From positions 186,001 through 250,000 of the forward strand of contig CATKHK010000040.1 in assembly GCA_949751835.1 (NCBI GenBank): DNA of 64,000 nt. Direction: 5' to 3'. This DNA is from Blepharisma japonicum. Lineage: Eukaryota; Ciliophora; Heterotrichea; Heterotrichida; Blepharismidae. The first letter of the stretch is position 1. Each line of letters starts with the position of its first letter. The notes beneath the pieces were generated by a model. It did not search any database. It was not told where the DNA came from and saw only the letters and a program-made list of their open reading frames with translations. The position numbers and the translations under genes were made by a program. Below, piece by piece: positions 31,946-41,748 of this stretch.

Positions 31946-32458
31946 TTAAATTTGTGCTATGATTTCATTGTTTATTCTGAAACAGCCCATCTTGATATCA
32001 GGAACTTCTTCTAATTCCTTTAAAACAAGATCAACTTTTTTTCTTAACCTCGCAAAATTTAAATTTTCTGTCATAGTTTTAGGTGTTTCTTTTTCTTTTT
32101 CAATTTGCTCAATGATATCACAACAAATTCCTCTCATTTCTTCAATATTCTGAGGGTTTATTCTGAATTTTGCAATCCTTAAGTACTTGATGCACAAATT
32201 CGTGATTTTCACGACAATTTGTCTTCTTTTCCTATAGAGTATTTTTGCCATAAGGTGTATGTGTGAGTTTTGTGCTTGGAAGTCAAGCTCAGTAATTTCA
32301 TCAGACATTATAAGTCGTTCTATTCGATCTCGGGAGTCTATTATTTGCTGCTCCATTGACTGAGTAAGGGTTTGGAGACATTGAAGCTCTGAGTCTAAAT
32401 TGTAAGACTTTGCACCCAAAGTCTTGGCGAATGAAGTCCATCTGTAGAGATCCTGCAT
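31946..32458 (-). CDS. Helical protein of unknown function, 170 aa
   Basis: ATG 32458 to TAA 31946, no TGA and no intron. The product is predicted to be almost entirely alpha-helical with long amphipathic stretches (LQTLTQSMEQQIIDSRDRIE, LNFARLRKKVDLVLKELEE). It has no signal peptide or membrane helix. No family is recognised; the Ile/Leu/Gln-rich helices suggest a coiled-coil subunit of a complex. Confidence 0.6.
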   Translation of the reverse strand: MQDLYRWTSFAKTLGAKSYNLDSELQCLQTLTQSMEQQIIDSRDRIERLIMSDEITELDFQAQNSHIHLMAKILYRKRRQIVVKITNLCIKYLRIAKFRINPQNIEEMRGICCDIIEQIEKEKETPKTMTENLNFARLRKKVDLVLKELEEVPDIKMGCFRINNEIIAQI

Positions 32459-33164
32459 TTTACTTTAAATTTTATTGATAAACGGATACTTTCATAAAAG
32501 CGTTTTGGAAGCCCAATATGGGGAAATCTAGTATAATTTTTAAATTTTTTGAATTTCAGTTAAGATTATTGAAGAGTTAAAAAAAGTATATTATTATAAG
32601 TGAGATCAGGTACATTCAACCTTATTCTGAGATAAAATTATTTTTTTCAAAAAAATAAAAAATCATTAAGAAATGATTTAAATCTGCTTGATTTTCTTCA
32701 TTTATTCTTTAATAAATAGCTGTTTCATATTCTTGTAATTGAAATTCATAGATCTTTAATAGGGGTATTTGCGATAATTTACTGATTCATAATTATTTAA
32801 ACATATTTTCAAAATTTAATATTAAAGTTATTACTTACCAATTAGACTATTGGCTTTGATAATTTTTTCAGAATCCTGCAGGAAAAATGTAAATAAGAAA
32901 TAACATTATGCTCGAAAAAATTTAATTAATATAACCAAAAATTATTTAAGTATATTAGTTTAAAATAGAGTTCCTATTAATAAAAGCAATAAAATAATGC
33001 CTATACTTTTAATCTATTTTATGATATTCTATAGAATAAATTTCTAGAATTTAAGTTAAATTCCAAACTGTTAAAAATAACAGCATCTATAAAGTTAGAA
33101 GATTACTTAGTAATTTCTCATGTAAAATATAATCATAAAGCTGCGCAGTAATAATTTTACATAA
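32459..33164. other. Intergenic region, very AT-rich
   Basis: A 700-bp spacer between divergent genes. It is strongly AT-rich with stop codons in all frames. I see no RNA gene, repeat or decayed coding sequence. Confidence 0.5.
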
Positions 33165-33965
33165 ATGAATAATAAATTAGATCAAAAGTTAACTCAAGAG
33201 CTTGAAAAAGAAAGCGAAAAATCACATCTCAGCGACAAAAATGAAATAAACATCCTTTCGTCAAAAAAGCATATCAAAACTGATATTTCTGCTTGGAATG
33301 ATGAATTTCGGCATTCAGATGTCCCAAAAACTTTGTTTGGAAAAAGAAAATCTCACAAAACGAGTTTTTCAGTTGAATCAAATACGTTTGATATGATGGA
33401 CTTAGGCCCCAAAAAATCTCCTGAAAAGCCTAAGAATAATGGATTTCTAAGAGGCTTAAAATTTGACCCTGGATTTGAAGCAATCAGGGATTTTCTTCAA
33501 GATAAAGAATTTGATAAAACAAAAGACACATTTGATACTAATGGAAAAACACACACATCTACATTTGATTATCCTTCTAATTGTTATTTCAATACTACTG
33601 ATTCTAATGAGCATTTTCATGGCAAAATTCTTTGTGATAAGCAAATGGTAATTTTAACTTAGATTTGCAAAATACTCAAAAGAGCTAAGTCAGGCCTTAG
33701 AGGAATCAGCAGAATTTTGCCATCATGCAAAATCACAACTGAAGAGACATTGAATTGGTTCAAAATTCGAAGAAATAATTCCAAATCAAGGCCAATTCAC
33801 AGTCGTGAATCTTCCATAACTGAATCTCCATCCCGGAATATTAAAAAACCTTATTATATTACTAAAAAATCAGTTCCAAATGCACGCCATATGCGATCAA
33901 AATCCACTGAAAGATCTTCAGATACTTTAATTATGTCAGGCCTGTCAATAAAAACTCACTTGTAA
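33165..33965 (+). CDS. Disordered basic/serine-rich protein, unknown function
   Basis: Two exons joined by a 15-nt intron at 33648-33662 (gtaattttaacttag) encode 261 residues ending at TAA 33965. The sequence is rich in Ser, Lys, Asn and Asp and looks mostly disordered (KRKSHKTSFSVESNTFDMMD; KSKSTERSS-type ends). There is no signal peptide, membrane helix or known domain. The splice keeps frame exactly (262 codons). Many Ser-Pro and Arg-x-x-Ser sites would suit a phosphorylated scaffold, but this is only composition. Confidence 0.65.
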
Positions 33966-34010
33966 ACTATTTTAGTATTTCAAGCAAAATTCCAAAATTT
34001 ATTAAATAAA

Positions 34011-34820
34011 TTACTTGATTAATTTTTCATTATGGGTTTTTGTGCCAATATGCCTTCTAGTGCTTGATCTTTGCATATTTTTCTCACACACCATGCATCT
34101 AAATATAGCAGTTTCCTCATTAAAATCCCCACTTATAAGCTTAAATTTCGACCCATCTTCCATTATCAACTCATTTTCACTTTCCTTTATCTCTTCTTTG
34201 ATTTCTCTTATTTCTTCTTTATCTTCATTCACAAATTCTTGTTTTACTACACTATACTGCACTGGTTTTAAATCTAAATCCTTAGCATCTGGAAATCTCG
34301 GCATATACTCATTAGGTAAATCTGCTCTTTCAATTGAAAACGATCTTTCAGAAGAACTTCTTCGAGGACTTCTACTTCTTTTAGGACTATTTATTTTATT
34401 TTTTGGGGACTTTCTCTTGTTTTGTTTAGGGCAATCTCTTGCAATATGTCCATATCCTTTGCATTCATAGCACTCCATGCCTTCTTGACAGTCCCTCGAA
34501 ATGTGTCCTGGCTTCCCACATTTAAAGCATCTGTCTTTCAATTTTTCTTTATTTTGTGAAGCACCATTAGCTTCTTTTTGGGAGAATTTTGGCGAGCGCT
34601 TAGATCATTCAATATTTAAGCAGAGTCCTCCTAAATTTTTCCCAACAAGAGCTTTCATTGCTACTTCGGCGTCTTGATCATTTATATACTCTACAAAGGC
34701 ATAGCCACCTTGGGTTAGCGCAACACGGTGGTTTATCTTGCAAGGGCCGAATTTGTTGAACTGTTCTTCGAGTTCTTTTAAAGAAATGTTTCTTGAGAGA
34801 TTTCCAATAAAAAGACTCAT
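34011..34820 (-). CDS. SR-type RNA-binding protein: RRM, two CCHC zinc knuckles, RS tract, C-terminal zinc finger
   Basis: One frame of 269 residues with one TGA (Trp) at 34602-34604. An N-terminal RRM (LFIGNLSRNI; GGYAFVEY) is followed by two zinc knuckles (CFKCGKPGHISRDC and CYECKGYGHIARDC), an Arg/Ser/Pro tract, an acidic Glu/Lys segment and a final zinc-finger-like motif (CMVCEKNMQRSSTRRHIGTK, then H). RRM plus knuckle plus RS is the order of plant RSZ and animal SRSF7 splicing factors; two knuckles resemble plant RS2Z. The extra C-terminal C2H2/matrin-like finger is not usual in that family. It is probably a nuclear pre-mRNA splicing factor, relevant in a genome with 15-nt introns. Confidence 0.88.
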
Positions 34821-34835
34821 TTTATTATAATTAAT

Positions 34836-36119
34836 TTAATCTCTTGGTTCTGAGTCTGTGCTGTGGCCACTTTCTTCGCCTTCAGTAGGCTCTCTACTGT
34901 TATTGAGCATTTCGGTGTTTTCTTGGTCTTCTCTGATTTCTGCAAGCTCAATTGTTTGGCTTGTTCTGATTCTTTCTAATAATACTTTTTCTTCAATTTT
35001 TTCTTCCTCGAATAGAGGCCCGTAGTTTTCTATGACTTCATCAGGGTGTCTTTGAAGAATTGATTGAATGGCTTCGTTAGCGAGCAGTCCATGCATTCTT
35101 TTTAGAAAAATGTCATATTGTTGGTCATTTACAGCGGAAAAATATTCAATTGCTTGTTGATATAAATTCATTAGTTCATCAATAGCTTTTAAGGTTATTA
35201 ATTTTGACAAATTTTTTTCAGCTTCTTCAATTAATTTCAAAATTTGGAAAATATTCATTTTTTTTACTCTGTCAGGTAACACTTCAGCTTCATTTATTAA
35301 AGGGATTGATAAACTTATAGATTTTGCTATAGTGTTTAATCTTCTCATGTTTTGAGAAATTAATTCAAGCACTTCATTTGTTTGAGAAGTTCTAAAGGTT
35401 TGGCGGAATGGAGGGTTATCTTCTATTTGTTTTCATTCTATAGTAAATAGGTTGGGTTCACTTTTATTAGTCAAAATTGTATTTATTGATTGTAAAGTGG
35501 CTCAACTTACAATTTTCCCCATTATAGCAGGTTCAATATAAGGCTCAAGCTCCACAAATTTGGAATGAGTAATTACCATTATCCTTGCATTCTGCTCTTT
35601 ATAATTTTCAGTCCCTAGCTCAGTACAGAAGAAGCACCCCATGCCTTCTTTATTTTCCCATTGCCTGATATTATGAACATCTCCGAGGTGGAAAGTCCCG
35701 ACTTCAGCTTGGGTGCCTAATAGATATTTTTGGTGGAGCTCAGCTATATATGCAGGTAGGGCATTAATTATGTCCAAAGATGTGATGCTTGGTGCCCATT
35801 TCTTTTTTGTGATATTTAAAAGCAAATCCCTGCCATCTGAAACTGAAGGAAAGCCAAAATTAGTTTCGCAAATCACCCGAGGAGGCTGGAACGGGAATTT
35901 CCCTTCAAGATAGATTTCAAAAACAACTGATTCATATGGAAGGCCAGTTAATAGTTTGTCATGCAGCTCAACTCTAATTATATGTCCAAATCTGCTTTCC
36001 GATGTGCTGATTCTGAAATCTCCTCCAATTTGTTGAATTAATTTGAGTTCTGATTACAATTTACCTTTTTCGAATCGTTTTTTTTGAATTTCTAAAGTGT
36101 GATGTTCTAGTGTAGACAT
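34836..36119 (-). CDS. UBC-like (E2 fold without catalytic Cys) protein with PH-like domain
   Basis: A 15-nt intron at 36050-36064 (gtaaattgtaatcag) and TGA read as Trp (about 35501 and 35437) yield 422 residues. Residues about 12-115 have the E2 pattern: RFEKELKLIQQI, then FEIYLEGKFPFQPPRVICET, then GRDLLLNITKKKWAPSIT. The active-site Cys of GxxCLxIL is replaced by Leu, so it cannot form a ubiquitin thioester by the normal route and is UEV-like. Residues about 125-220 (VGTFHLGDVHNIRQW, ARIMVITHSKFVELEP) look like a PH-type beta sandwich. The C-terminus is helical and ends in an acidic tail. Ubiquitin or phosphoinositide binding is plausible; no named family was recognised. Confidence 0.75.
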
Positions 36120-36424
36120 TTATCAATTTTTAATTAGAAAATAGCTGAAAATTTGGGGTGATTGCAAAATTTTTTGTAAATTTTGCAAAATTAAATTAAA
36201 TTCAGAAATGTATAGAAAATTTTGATAGCTTTGGAAGAAAATAAGAAAAAACAGAAAAGGTTAGGTAAATTAAATTTAGTGTGGCTGGTCTAGTATAAAT
36301 GGAGGATTATATGAAGAATAATAATTAATAATTGAGTGATAATATTTACATATCAAATACCTTTATTTCCTAATTTTTACTATAAATGTCTCTTTAAAAT
36401 TTACTCTCCACAGTTGATATAGAA
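36120..36424. other. Intergenic region between divergent genes
   Basis: AT-rich 305-bp spacer with presumed divergent promoters. No other signal is seen. Confidence 0.5.
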
Positions 36425-37003
36425 ATGGAATCAAGGCCTTCAGGTAACTATTGCACATTTTCAATGTTTCTACTCTGCAACATTGCTTTACTTGGTGTAG
36501 GCATTGCAGTGGCAACGCTAGCAATTTACATATGTGCTGATCAAGATGATTTTTCATGGTATGATGGTTTATTTGCATTACTCGGATTTGTCATCGTATT
36601 AACTGCAATTGCAAGCATAAAGACAAAAGACTCGCTTAAATGGTTATTTTTTTATATGCTGTTTTTATTGGCACTAACGGCAATTGTCGGTGGGCTAACA
36701 CTTGGACTGATTTTTTGGCACGATTTCGAGATAAAAATAGGGTATGAAAATGCATGGGGTGTTAGAGGAAGCTACATTGGATCTTGTGCTGCTATGCTAT
36801 TTTGCGTAGTTGTAGGATTTTTCTATAGAAAAAGCTTGATTAATGCAGTAGAGAGGAAAAGCCAATCTGTTGATTTCACAGATATTAAGGGACCTTTAGT
36901 CTCTCCTCGAACTGGGAAACCAGAAACAATATCAAAAGGATTCCAGCAGCAAAAGACTTCGAAGAAAAGTGGAAAGCCGGAGTCTTTATTTGAAATGAAG
37001 TAG
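36425..37003 (+). CDS. Four-helix membrane protein, unknown function
   Basis: The 192-residue product has four clear membrane helices: about 12-38 (MFLLCNIALLGVGIAVATLA), 48-66 (LFALLGFVIVLTAIASI), 73-98 (FFYMLFLLALTAIVGGLTLG) and 118-137 (CAAMLFCVVVGFFY). A basic, Ser/Lys-rich cytosolic tail of about 50 residues follows. The topology recalls tetraspanins, but the loop between helices 3 and 4 is only about 20 residues and lacks the CCG motif, so it is not a true tetraspanin. No TGA or intron. Confidence 0.75.
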   Translation: MESRPSGNYCTFSMFLLCNIALLGVGIAVATLAIYICADQDDFSWYDGLFALLGFVIVLTAIASIKTKDSLKWLFFYMLFLLALTAIVGGLTLGLIFWHDFEIKIGYENAWGVRGSYIGSCAAMLFCVVVGFFYRKSLINAVERKSQSVDFTDIKGPLVSPRTGKPETISKGFQQQKTSKKSGKPESLFEMK

Positions 37004-37826
37004 ATAATAATAATAATTAGTAGCATGAATAGCATGCTTAGTATATATTTTCCCTATAAATTTCTATCTACTATGGTTTTGTATTTATTTTATTATAAAA
37101 TTACATCATTTTTATATGCCACACTTGGTAAATTTATAAATATTTCGAATCCATAAAATATTTACGCTTTGTTACACATATAGAAATTAGCTGAAATATT
37201 ATAGACTTATAATCAATATGGTGATTAAAGAGACTGCATCCTTTCTTCGGCTGTTTGAATTGCGTTCTATGTTAAATTCGGATGCATGCACATCAGGCAT
37301 TTATTAAAAAAACCCATATCCTACCTTAAAAATTTAGTTAACGTTTCTACCATCGAATTTGGAAAAGAATGCATGCCATGATCTTTTAAAGCGACCGCTC
37401 TATTATAAATTCATGTATTTGGGCCCTCCTCTAAGCAATTTGTTAAGTTCATACTGGTTAGTTTTTAAGTTCTCCTGTGCTTGGTTAAGTTAAGTTCCCT
37501 TTCAAACAATTCATTTATGCACATCGGCCCCTCTGCCGTAAGGCTAGACCCAAGTTGAGATGCCATATTTTAATTATCCTAAAAAGTTTCCAAAAATCAC
37601 GCAAAATCAATTCTGAGAAAACTGTTTTGATTAATTCAAACAACTTTAGATGTCAAAGTAATAATAAATCAACAAAAATTACATCTTAAATCAAGTTAAT
37701 TTAAAAAAATTTACCTTTGCTTAAATTAAAACAAAATTTTTTGCCAATTAAAAAAGGAGAAGTAAAAATTAAATTTATCTACTTTAATCCCTTGTATTGT
37801 TATTTTATAGAAACATATAAAATAAT
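37004..37826. other. Intergenic region with a possible decayed coding remnant
   Basis: Mostly AT-rich, but 37220-37560 is visibly less AT-rich than its flanks. On the minus strand one frame in that part is open for long stretches (for example MCINELFERELNLTKHRRT, and WIYNRAVALKDHGMHSF continuing to a stop), broken by three to four TAA/TAG codons. No family is recognised. The rest shows nothing. Confidence 0.35.
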
Positions 37827-39656
37827 ATGAAGAGGGAAGAAAAGAGGGTAGAGCAAAAATCATTTATTCGATTAATTGAGGATTATAAAGAAGACTTGGA
37901 AAATGAAGAAGAATTGAAGCCTTTATTCGATCCAAAATCTCTTCCTAGGCTCTCAGAAATATTAAAGTTGAACTTAGATAATACTTCAGGTCAATCAAAA
38001 GTAATAAGAGCTAAAGAATTTCAAAAAATTTGGTCTATTATATCGATTGTGCATTATTATAAAGATTTTACATTAGAAAACGCAAATGCTGCTCTTATTG
38101 CACTTGATGATAATCAATTTAATATAAAAAATTCTTCAATAGCTTATGACTCTAAAACTGAAGTAAAGCCATCCACTTATTCTGTAATTGCAGATATGAA
38201 TTTAAATATTATTATAAAAATTTTCGAGGCTTTATCAAAAGTATCTCAAAAAGAAGTAATTGAATGAATTTTATTTGCAGAGAAAATTAGAAGAAAATGA
38301 ATAAAGCATGATATGAAGTCTACATTAAAGTTAGCACTTTGTTTGTTTATACAAACATTTGGCCAAGAAGCTATTGCAGGCCCCAAATTAGTGATTTTAG
38401 CATTAAAAAATTTAGCAAAAGATAAGAAATACAAAACATTTTTAGTAGAGGCAGCAGTTAAATGTTTAGAGGTTAACATAGAAAATCGATTTATATCAAA
38501 CCAAATATTAAAATTACTCCCTACAGACCTTAACTGAGAAACTTTAATAAAAATTGAAAATTTTCAAGAGTATTTGGGAGTGTGGACATTTAACACGAAA
38601 AGAGAAATTAAGATGAATTTCAAGAAAATTAGAAATTTAATTAAAGAAATAACCTCTATAAAAAATATTTGAAAGAAAACAAAGAAATTTGAAGAGCTAT
38701 TGAATAAATATAGAAATAATGGATTAAAGATTTTAAATAAAGAAGATATCATTCTTGATTATGATTTAGATAGCAAGCGTCATTCAAAATCAACAATTTA
38801 TAAAGGCAAGCTAATATCTAATAACAAAGATATTATTGTCAAAGAATATAATATTGAAACATCAAAAAAAAATATAAAATGATTTTGCAATGAGGTAGCA
38901 AATGCAATTTTTCTTAGCCAAAAAGATGAAATATTTATGGAATTTTATGGACTATATATATATTTGAAGCCCAAAAATTCTACTTTGAATCTGGAAAATT
39001 CTACGTTGAATGCCGAAAATTCTACACTTAGATTTGTTAGATTTGGATTTGTAATGGAGCAATGTGATATGGACTTAGAAAACGCAATACGACTGAAACT
39101 GCTTGGTAGTGATGAAAATATAGAATATTGCATTGATACGCTTTTATATGGATTCAAGTTATTGCACGATTATGGCATTGCACATAGAGACATAAAACTT
39201 CAAAATATATTTGTTAAAAGAAATCCAGAAGGCTGAAAACTTAAAATTGCTGACTACGAAATCTCCTCTGTAGTTTCTAAAGGTACAGCTGTGTACTCAG
39301 AGTTAGTTCAAACAAATTGTTGTGGTCAAACAACATATTTTCCTCTGGAAGTTTGCTCACAAATTGATGGAAATACACAATTTCTACCAGAGAGAATTAT
39401 AATGAATAAGCAAAAATGTGATGTATATGCCTTAGGATTAGTTTTTCTCCAGTTAAATAAGCAAGAAATTTTATTTCAATCAATAACTGAAAGAGAGTGA
39501 TGGATGGAAGATATTGGATGAAATTATATAAACAATGAGATTAAACCCCGATGATTGAAAGAATTATTAACATCAATGCTAGCAAAAAACCCAAGCGAAA
39601 GAAAAAGACTTAGCGAGCTGGTTAAAATAAGAAAAAGCTATCAGATTAGCATATAA
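37827..39656 (+). CDS. Divergent protein kinase-like protein, 609 aa
   Basis: With TGA as Trp (about nine codons, e.g. 38264, 38534, 39234) the frame runs unbroken from ATG 37827 to TAA 39656. The N-terminal 285 residues are helical (ARM/HEAT-like feel: LALCLFIQTFGQEAIAG, LVEAAVKCLEVNIENRF). A kinase domain follows from about 300: IIVKEYN with the ATP-site Lys, HRDIKLQN near residue 452, and DYE in place of DFG near 475 (KLKIADYEISSV). The glycine-rich loop is not recognisable. Between the lobes is a 7-residue tandem repeat (ENSTLNL/ENSTLNA/ENSTLRF). The catalytic Asp and metal Asp are present, so activity is possible though atypical. A decayed fragment homologous to its N-terminal part lies at 41287-41430. 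Confidence 0.8.
38973..39035 (+). repeat. 21-bp tandem repeat inside the kinase-like gene, 3 units
   Basis: Three imperfect 21-bp units (core aaaattctactttgaatctg, about 80-90% alike) encode the heptapeptide [K/E]NSTLxx three times. The unit length keeps frame, so the repeat can expand or contract without breaking the gene. Confidence 0.85.
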
Positions 39657-40636
39657 ATTAATTATTATGCCAATCGTAATAAAACTTTGAATTTAATTTG
39701 ATATTAATGACTGCGGGGAATATTTTAGGCTAACTATATAGTCTCGATACTCAACAATTTCTTATAAAAAATAAAATTTTTTAATTCTATAAGTATATAT
39801 TAAATATCATTTGAGCTTAGCATTGATTGATGAAAAGCAGGAGATGAAAGACATTTATTTTATATTGGCATTAATTATCAACAATATATGCCCGATTTAA
39901 ATTATAACAAACGTTTTATAATTTTGTTTGTTTACTGCCAACTTAACCCAGGCTTGCTAAATATTTTTTAAAATAGCGTTTATTCCTCAAGCGCGATAAT
40001 CCATTTGCCACCAAAATAGAATTTTTAAAAATTCAATAAAACAAGAATATTTGCGATAAATATGATTCTAATTTGAGATTTTACTTTATCTCCATCATTG
40101 ATTAAAAAGACCGAGCTCGATCAAGGAGAGGATAAAAAAAATTGGACATATAATTTATTTTATAAGCTCTAATGATTTTTATAATAATATCGCAGCAAAT
40201 ATGTAATAAATTTGAATTATACCTTATGAAATGAATTTTGGTTAGATCTTATCATAAATGCTAAACAAATCAGTGAGAATTACAAATACTCGCGAGTTTA
40301 ATTTTGACTTTTCCTGAAAATGATAAGAATTCAAAAATATCCAACTTAGCACCGTCAGCTGCATATTTTTTAGTGCAAAATGAGCACAATGAAGCCTGAT
40401 GTCAAGTGTAGGCTTATAGAAAAAAGATAAGTTCTCACTTTGTGACGAGAACTCTTATTTAATAAAAGTAAATCACACTTTCTAAGTTAAAATTCATTGA
40501 TATAAGATCTTCATTGAGCAAAGTTGAAAATATATTTGAGAAGGAAACTAATTAGATTTGAAAAAAGAAAAAGTGGTGAATTTATTCAGCTGCCCATATT
40601 ATACAACCTTACAATTGAATTCTCAACTAATGTATT
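39657..40636. other. Intergenic region with two small hairpins
   Basis: AT-rich and non-coding on both strands. Two adjacent perfect-stem hairpins occur. At 40392-40415 aagcct pairs with aggctt across a 12-nt loop. At 40431-40452 agttctcac pairs with gtg(ac)gagaact. No known RNA family is recognised. Confidence 0.4.
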
Positions 40637-41185
40637 TTACAAAGTAAATGGTATATATATTCCTCCTTTATTATATAAGCAATAGGCTTGAGCAGCGTAA
40701 ATGATTGGTGATCTTACTATTCGTCTCCAAATTCTTGACATTTCCAATTTAGCTTTCATAGATTCATCCCTCTAAGTTCTCAATTAAATACAATCTCTCT
40801 GCATTAATAAGGATCTTTATTTTATTACCTGAAAATCATAAGAAATTGTCGAGAAAGAGTCAATGTCGATTGAGTATAACCAAAGATTATTATTTCGAGA
40901 TCCAGAAATCAAAATATTCCCATTGAATATTGCACTCCTGCAAAAACAATTAGCTTTTGGCATTGGAGTTAATTGAATTCATTGATTTTGATCCAAATCA
41001 AATCTAGTAGATAGAGGTAAATTTATTAAATATTCATCACATCCTCCAAAGCAATAGATACTGTTGTTGAAATAGATATAGGTGACTTGATATTTCTTTG
41101 CAGTTCTGATATAAGTTAGTTTTGGGAGATAAATATATATCTCTATTGGGCGTAAGAAAAGATGGATGAGGTATATAATCATTTA
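40637..41185 (-). pseudogene. Kelch-repeat protein pseudogene
   Basis: Read on the minus strand with TGA as Trp, three frames together give a kelch-type C-terminus. The first, from about 41185, contains NNSIYCFGGCDEYLINL, then RFDLDQNQWIQLTPMPKA and LISGSRNNNLWLYSID, and reaches a TAA at about 40833. The second gives ILINAERLYLIENLEGWIYE, followed by a TAA. The third gives WRRIVRSPIIYAAQAYCLYN, then KGGIYIPFTL and TAA 40637. The order FGG...W...P...Y is the kelch blade pattern, and the C-terminal block is typical of heterotrich kelch proteins. The shifts are not 15/16-nt introns (the best candidate gap is 14 nt and lacks normal ends), so this is a broken gene. The N-terminal blades are missing. 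Confidence 0.6.
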
Positions 41186-41286
41186 AAATAATTGAAAGTT
41201 TTGCATAGGTTATTGATGTTAAATGAGCTTAATATAGAGAAGTTCCATTTCTAATATTTCCTATATGAGCCTACATTTAGGCTAAG

Positions 41287-41430
41287 AATTTGTTTGCTTA
41301 TGCAAAAATTTGACCAAGAGGCTATCACTGATCACAAATTATTAATTTTAGCTAGGAAAAGATAAGAGATACGAAAAATTTTTGGTTGAAGATCGACCTA
41401 TATCAAAAGCATTAATTTTCTAAAATTAAT
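41287..41430 (+). pseudogene. Decayed fragment homologous to the neighbouring kinase-like gene
   Basis: The plus strand here aligns with 38333-38515 of the kinase-like gene. TTTGTTTGCTTATGCAAAAA matches tttgtttgtttatacaaaca, followed by tgaccaagaggctatc against ggccaagaagctattg. AAAAGATAAGAGATACGAAA matches aaaagataagaaatacaaaa. Small deletions and stops break the frame. Surviving peptide: GKDKRYEKFLVED against AKDKKYKTFLVEA. It is a truncated duplicate 3 kb downstream of the intact gene. Confidence 0.65.
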
Positions 41431-41748
41431 TATGGAAGCCCAAGTTATTAATGATTATTAATAATTTAGCCGAGATAATACTTGATAGCTCTATATATGA
41501 TCCAATCTATTATTTGTAAGAAGCAAAAAAGAAAATTGCTTTAAATACTTAAAACCAAAAATAAAAGTAAAATTTTGACTTGTTCTTACTTTCTTCATTT
41601 AAAAATAAGTAAAATCCAAAATGCTTTATCAAAAAGATTAGGTTCATTAGTAGTGCTAATTAATTGATCACTATTCTTGAGCCTTAGAAAGAGCTAAATT
41701 TTTTTAAATAAACCTAACTGAATTATATTGGTCAATAATTTATATAAT

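Noticed and set aside
40979-41182. A complete small gene of 67 codons
   Set aside because: It is the start of the surviving part of the kelch relic; the reading continues through TGA as Trp and then breaks.
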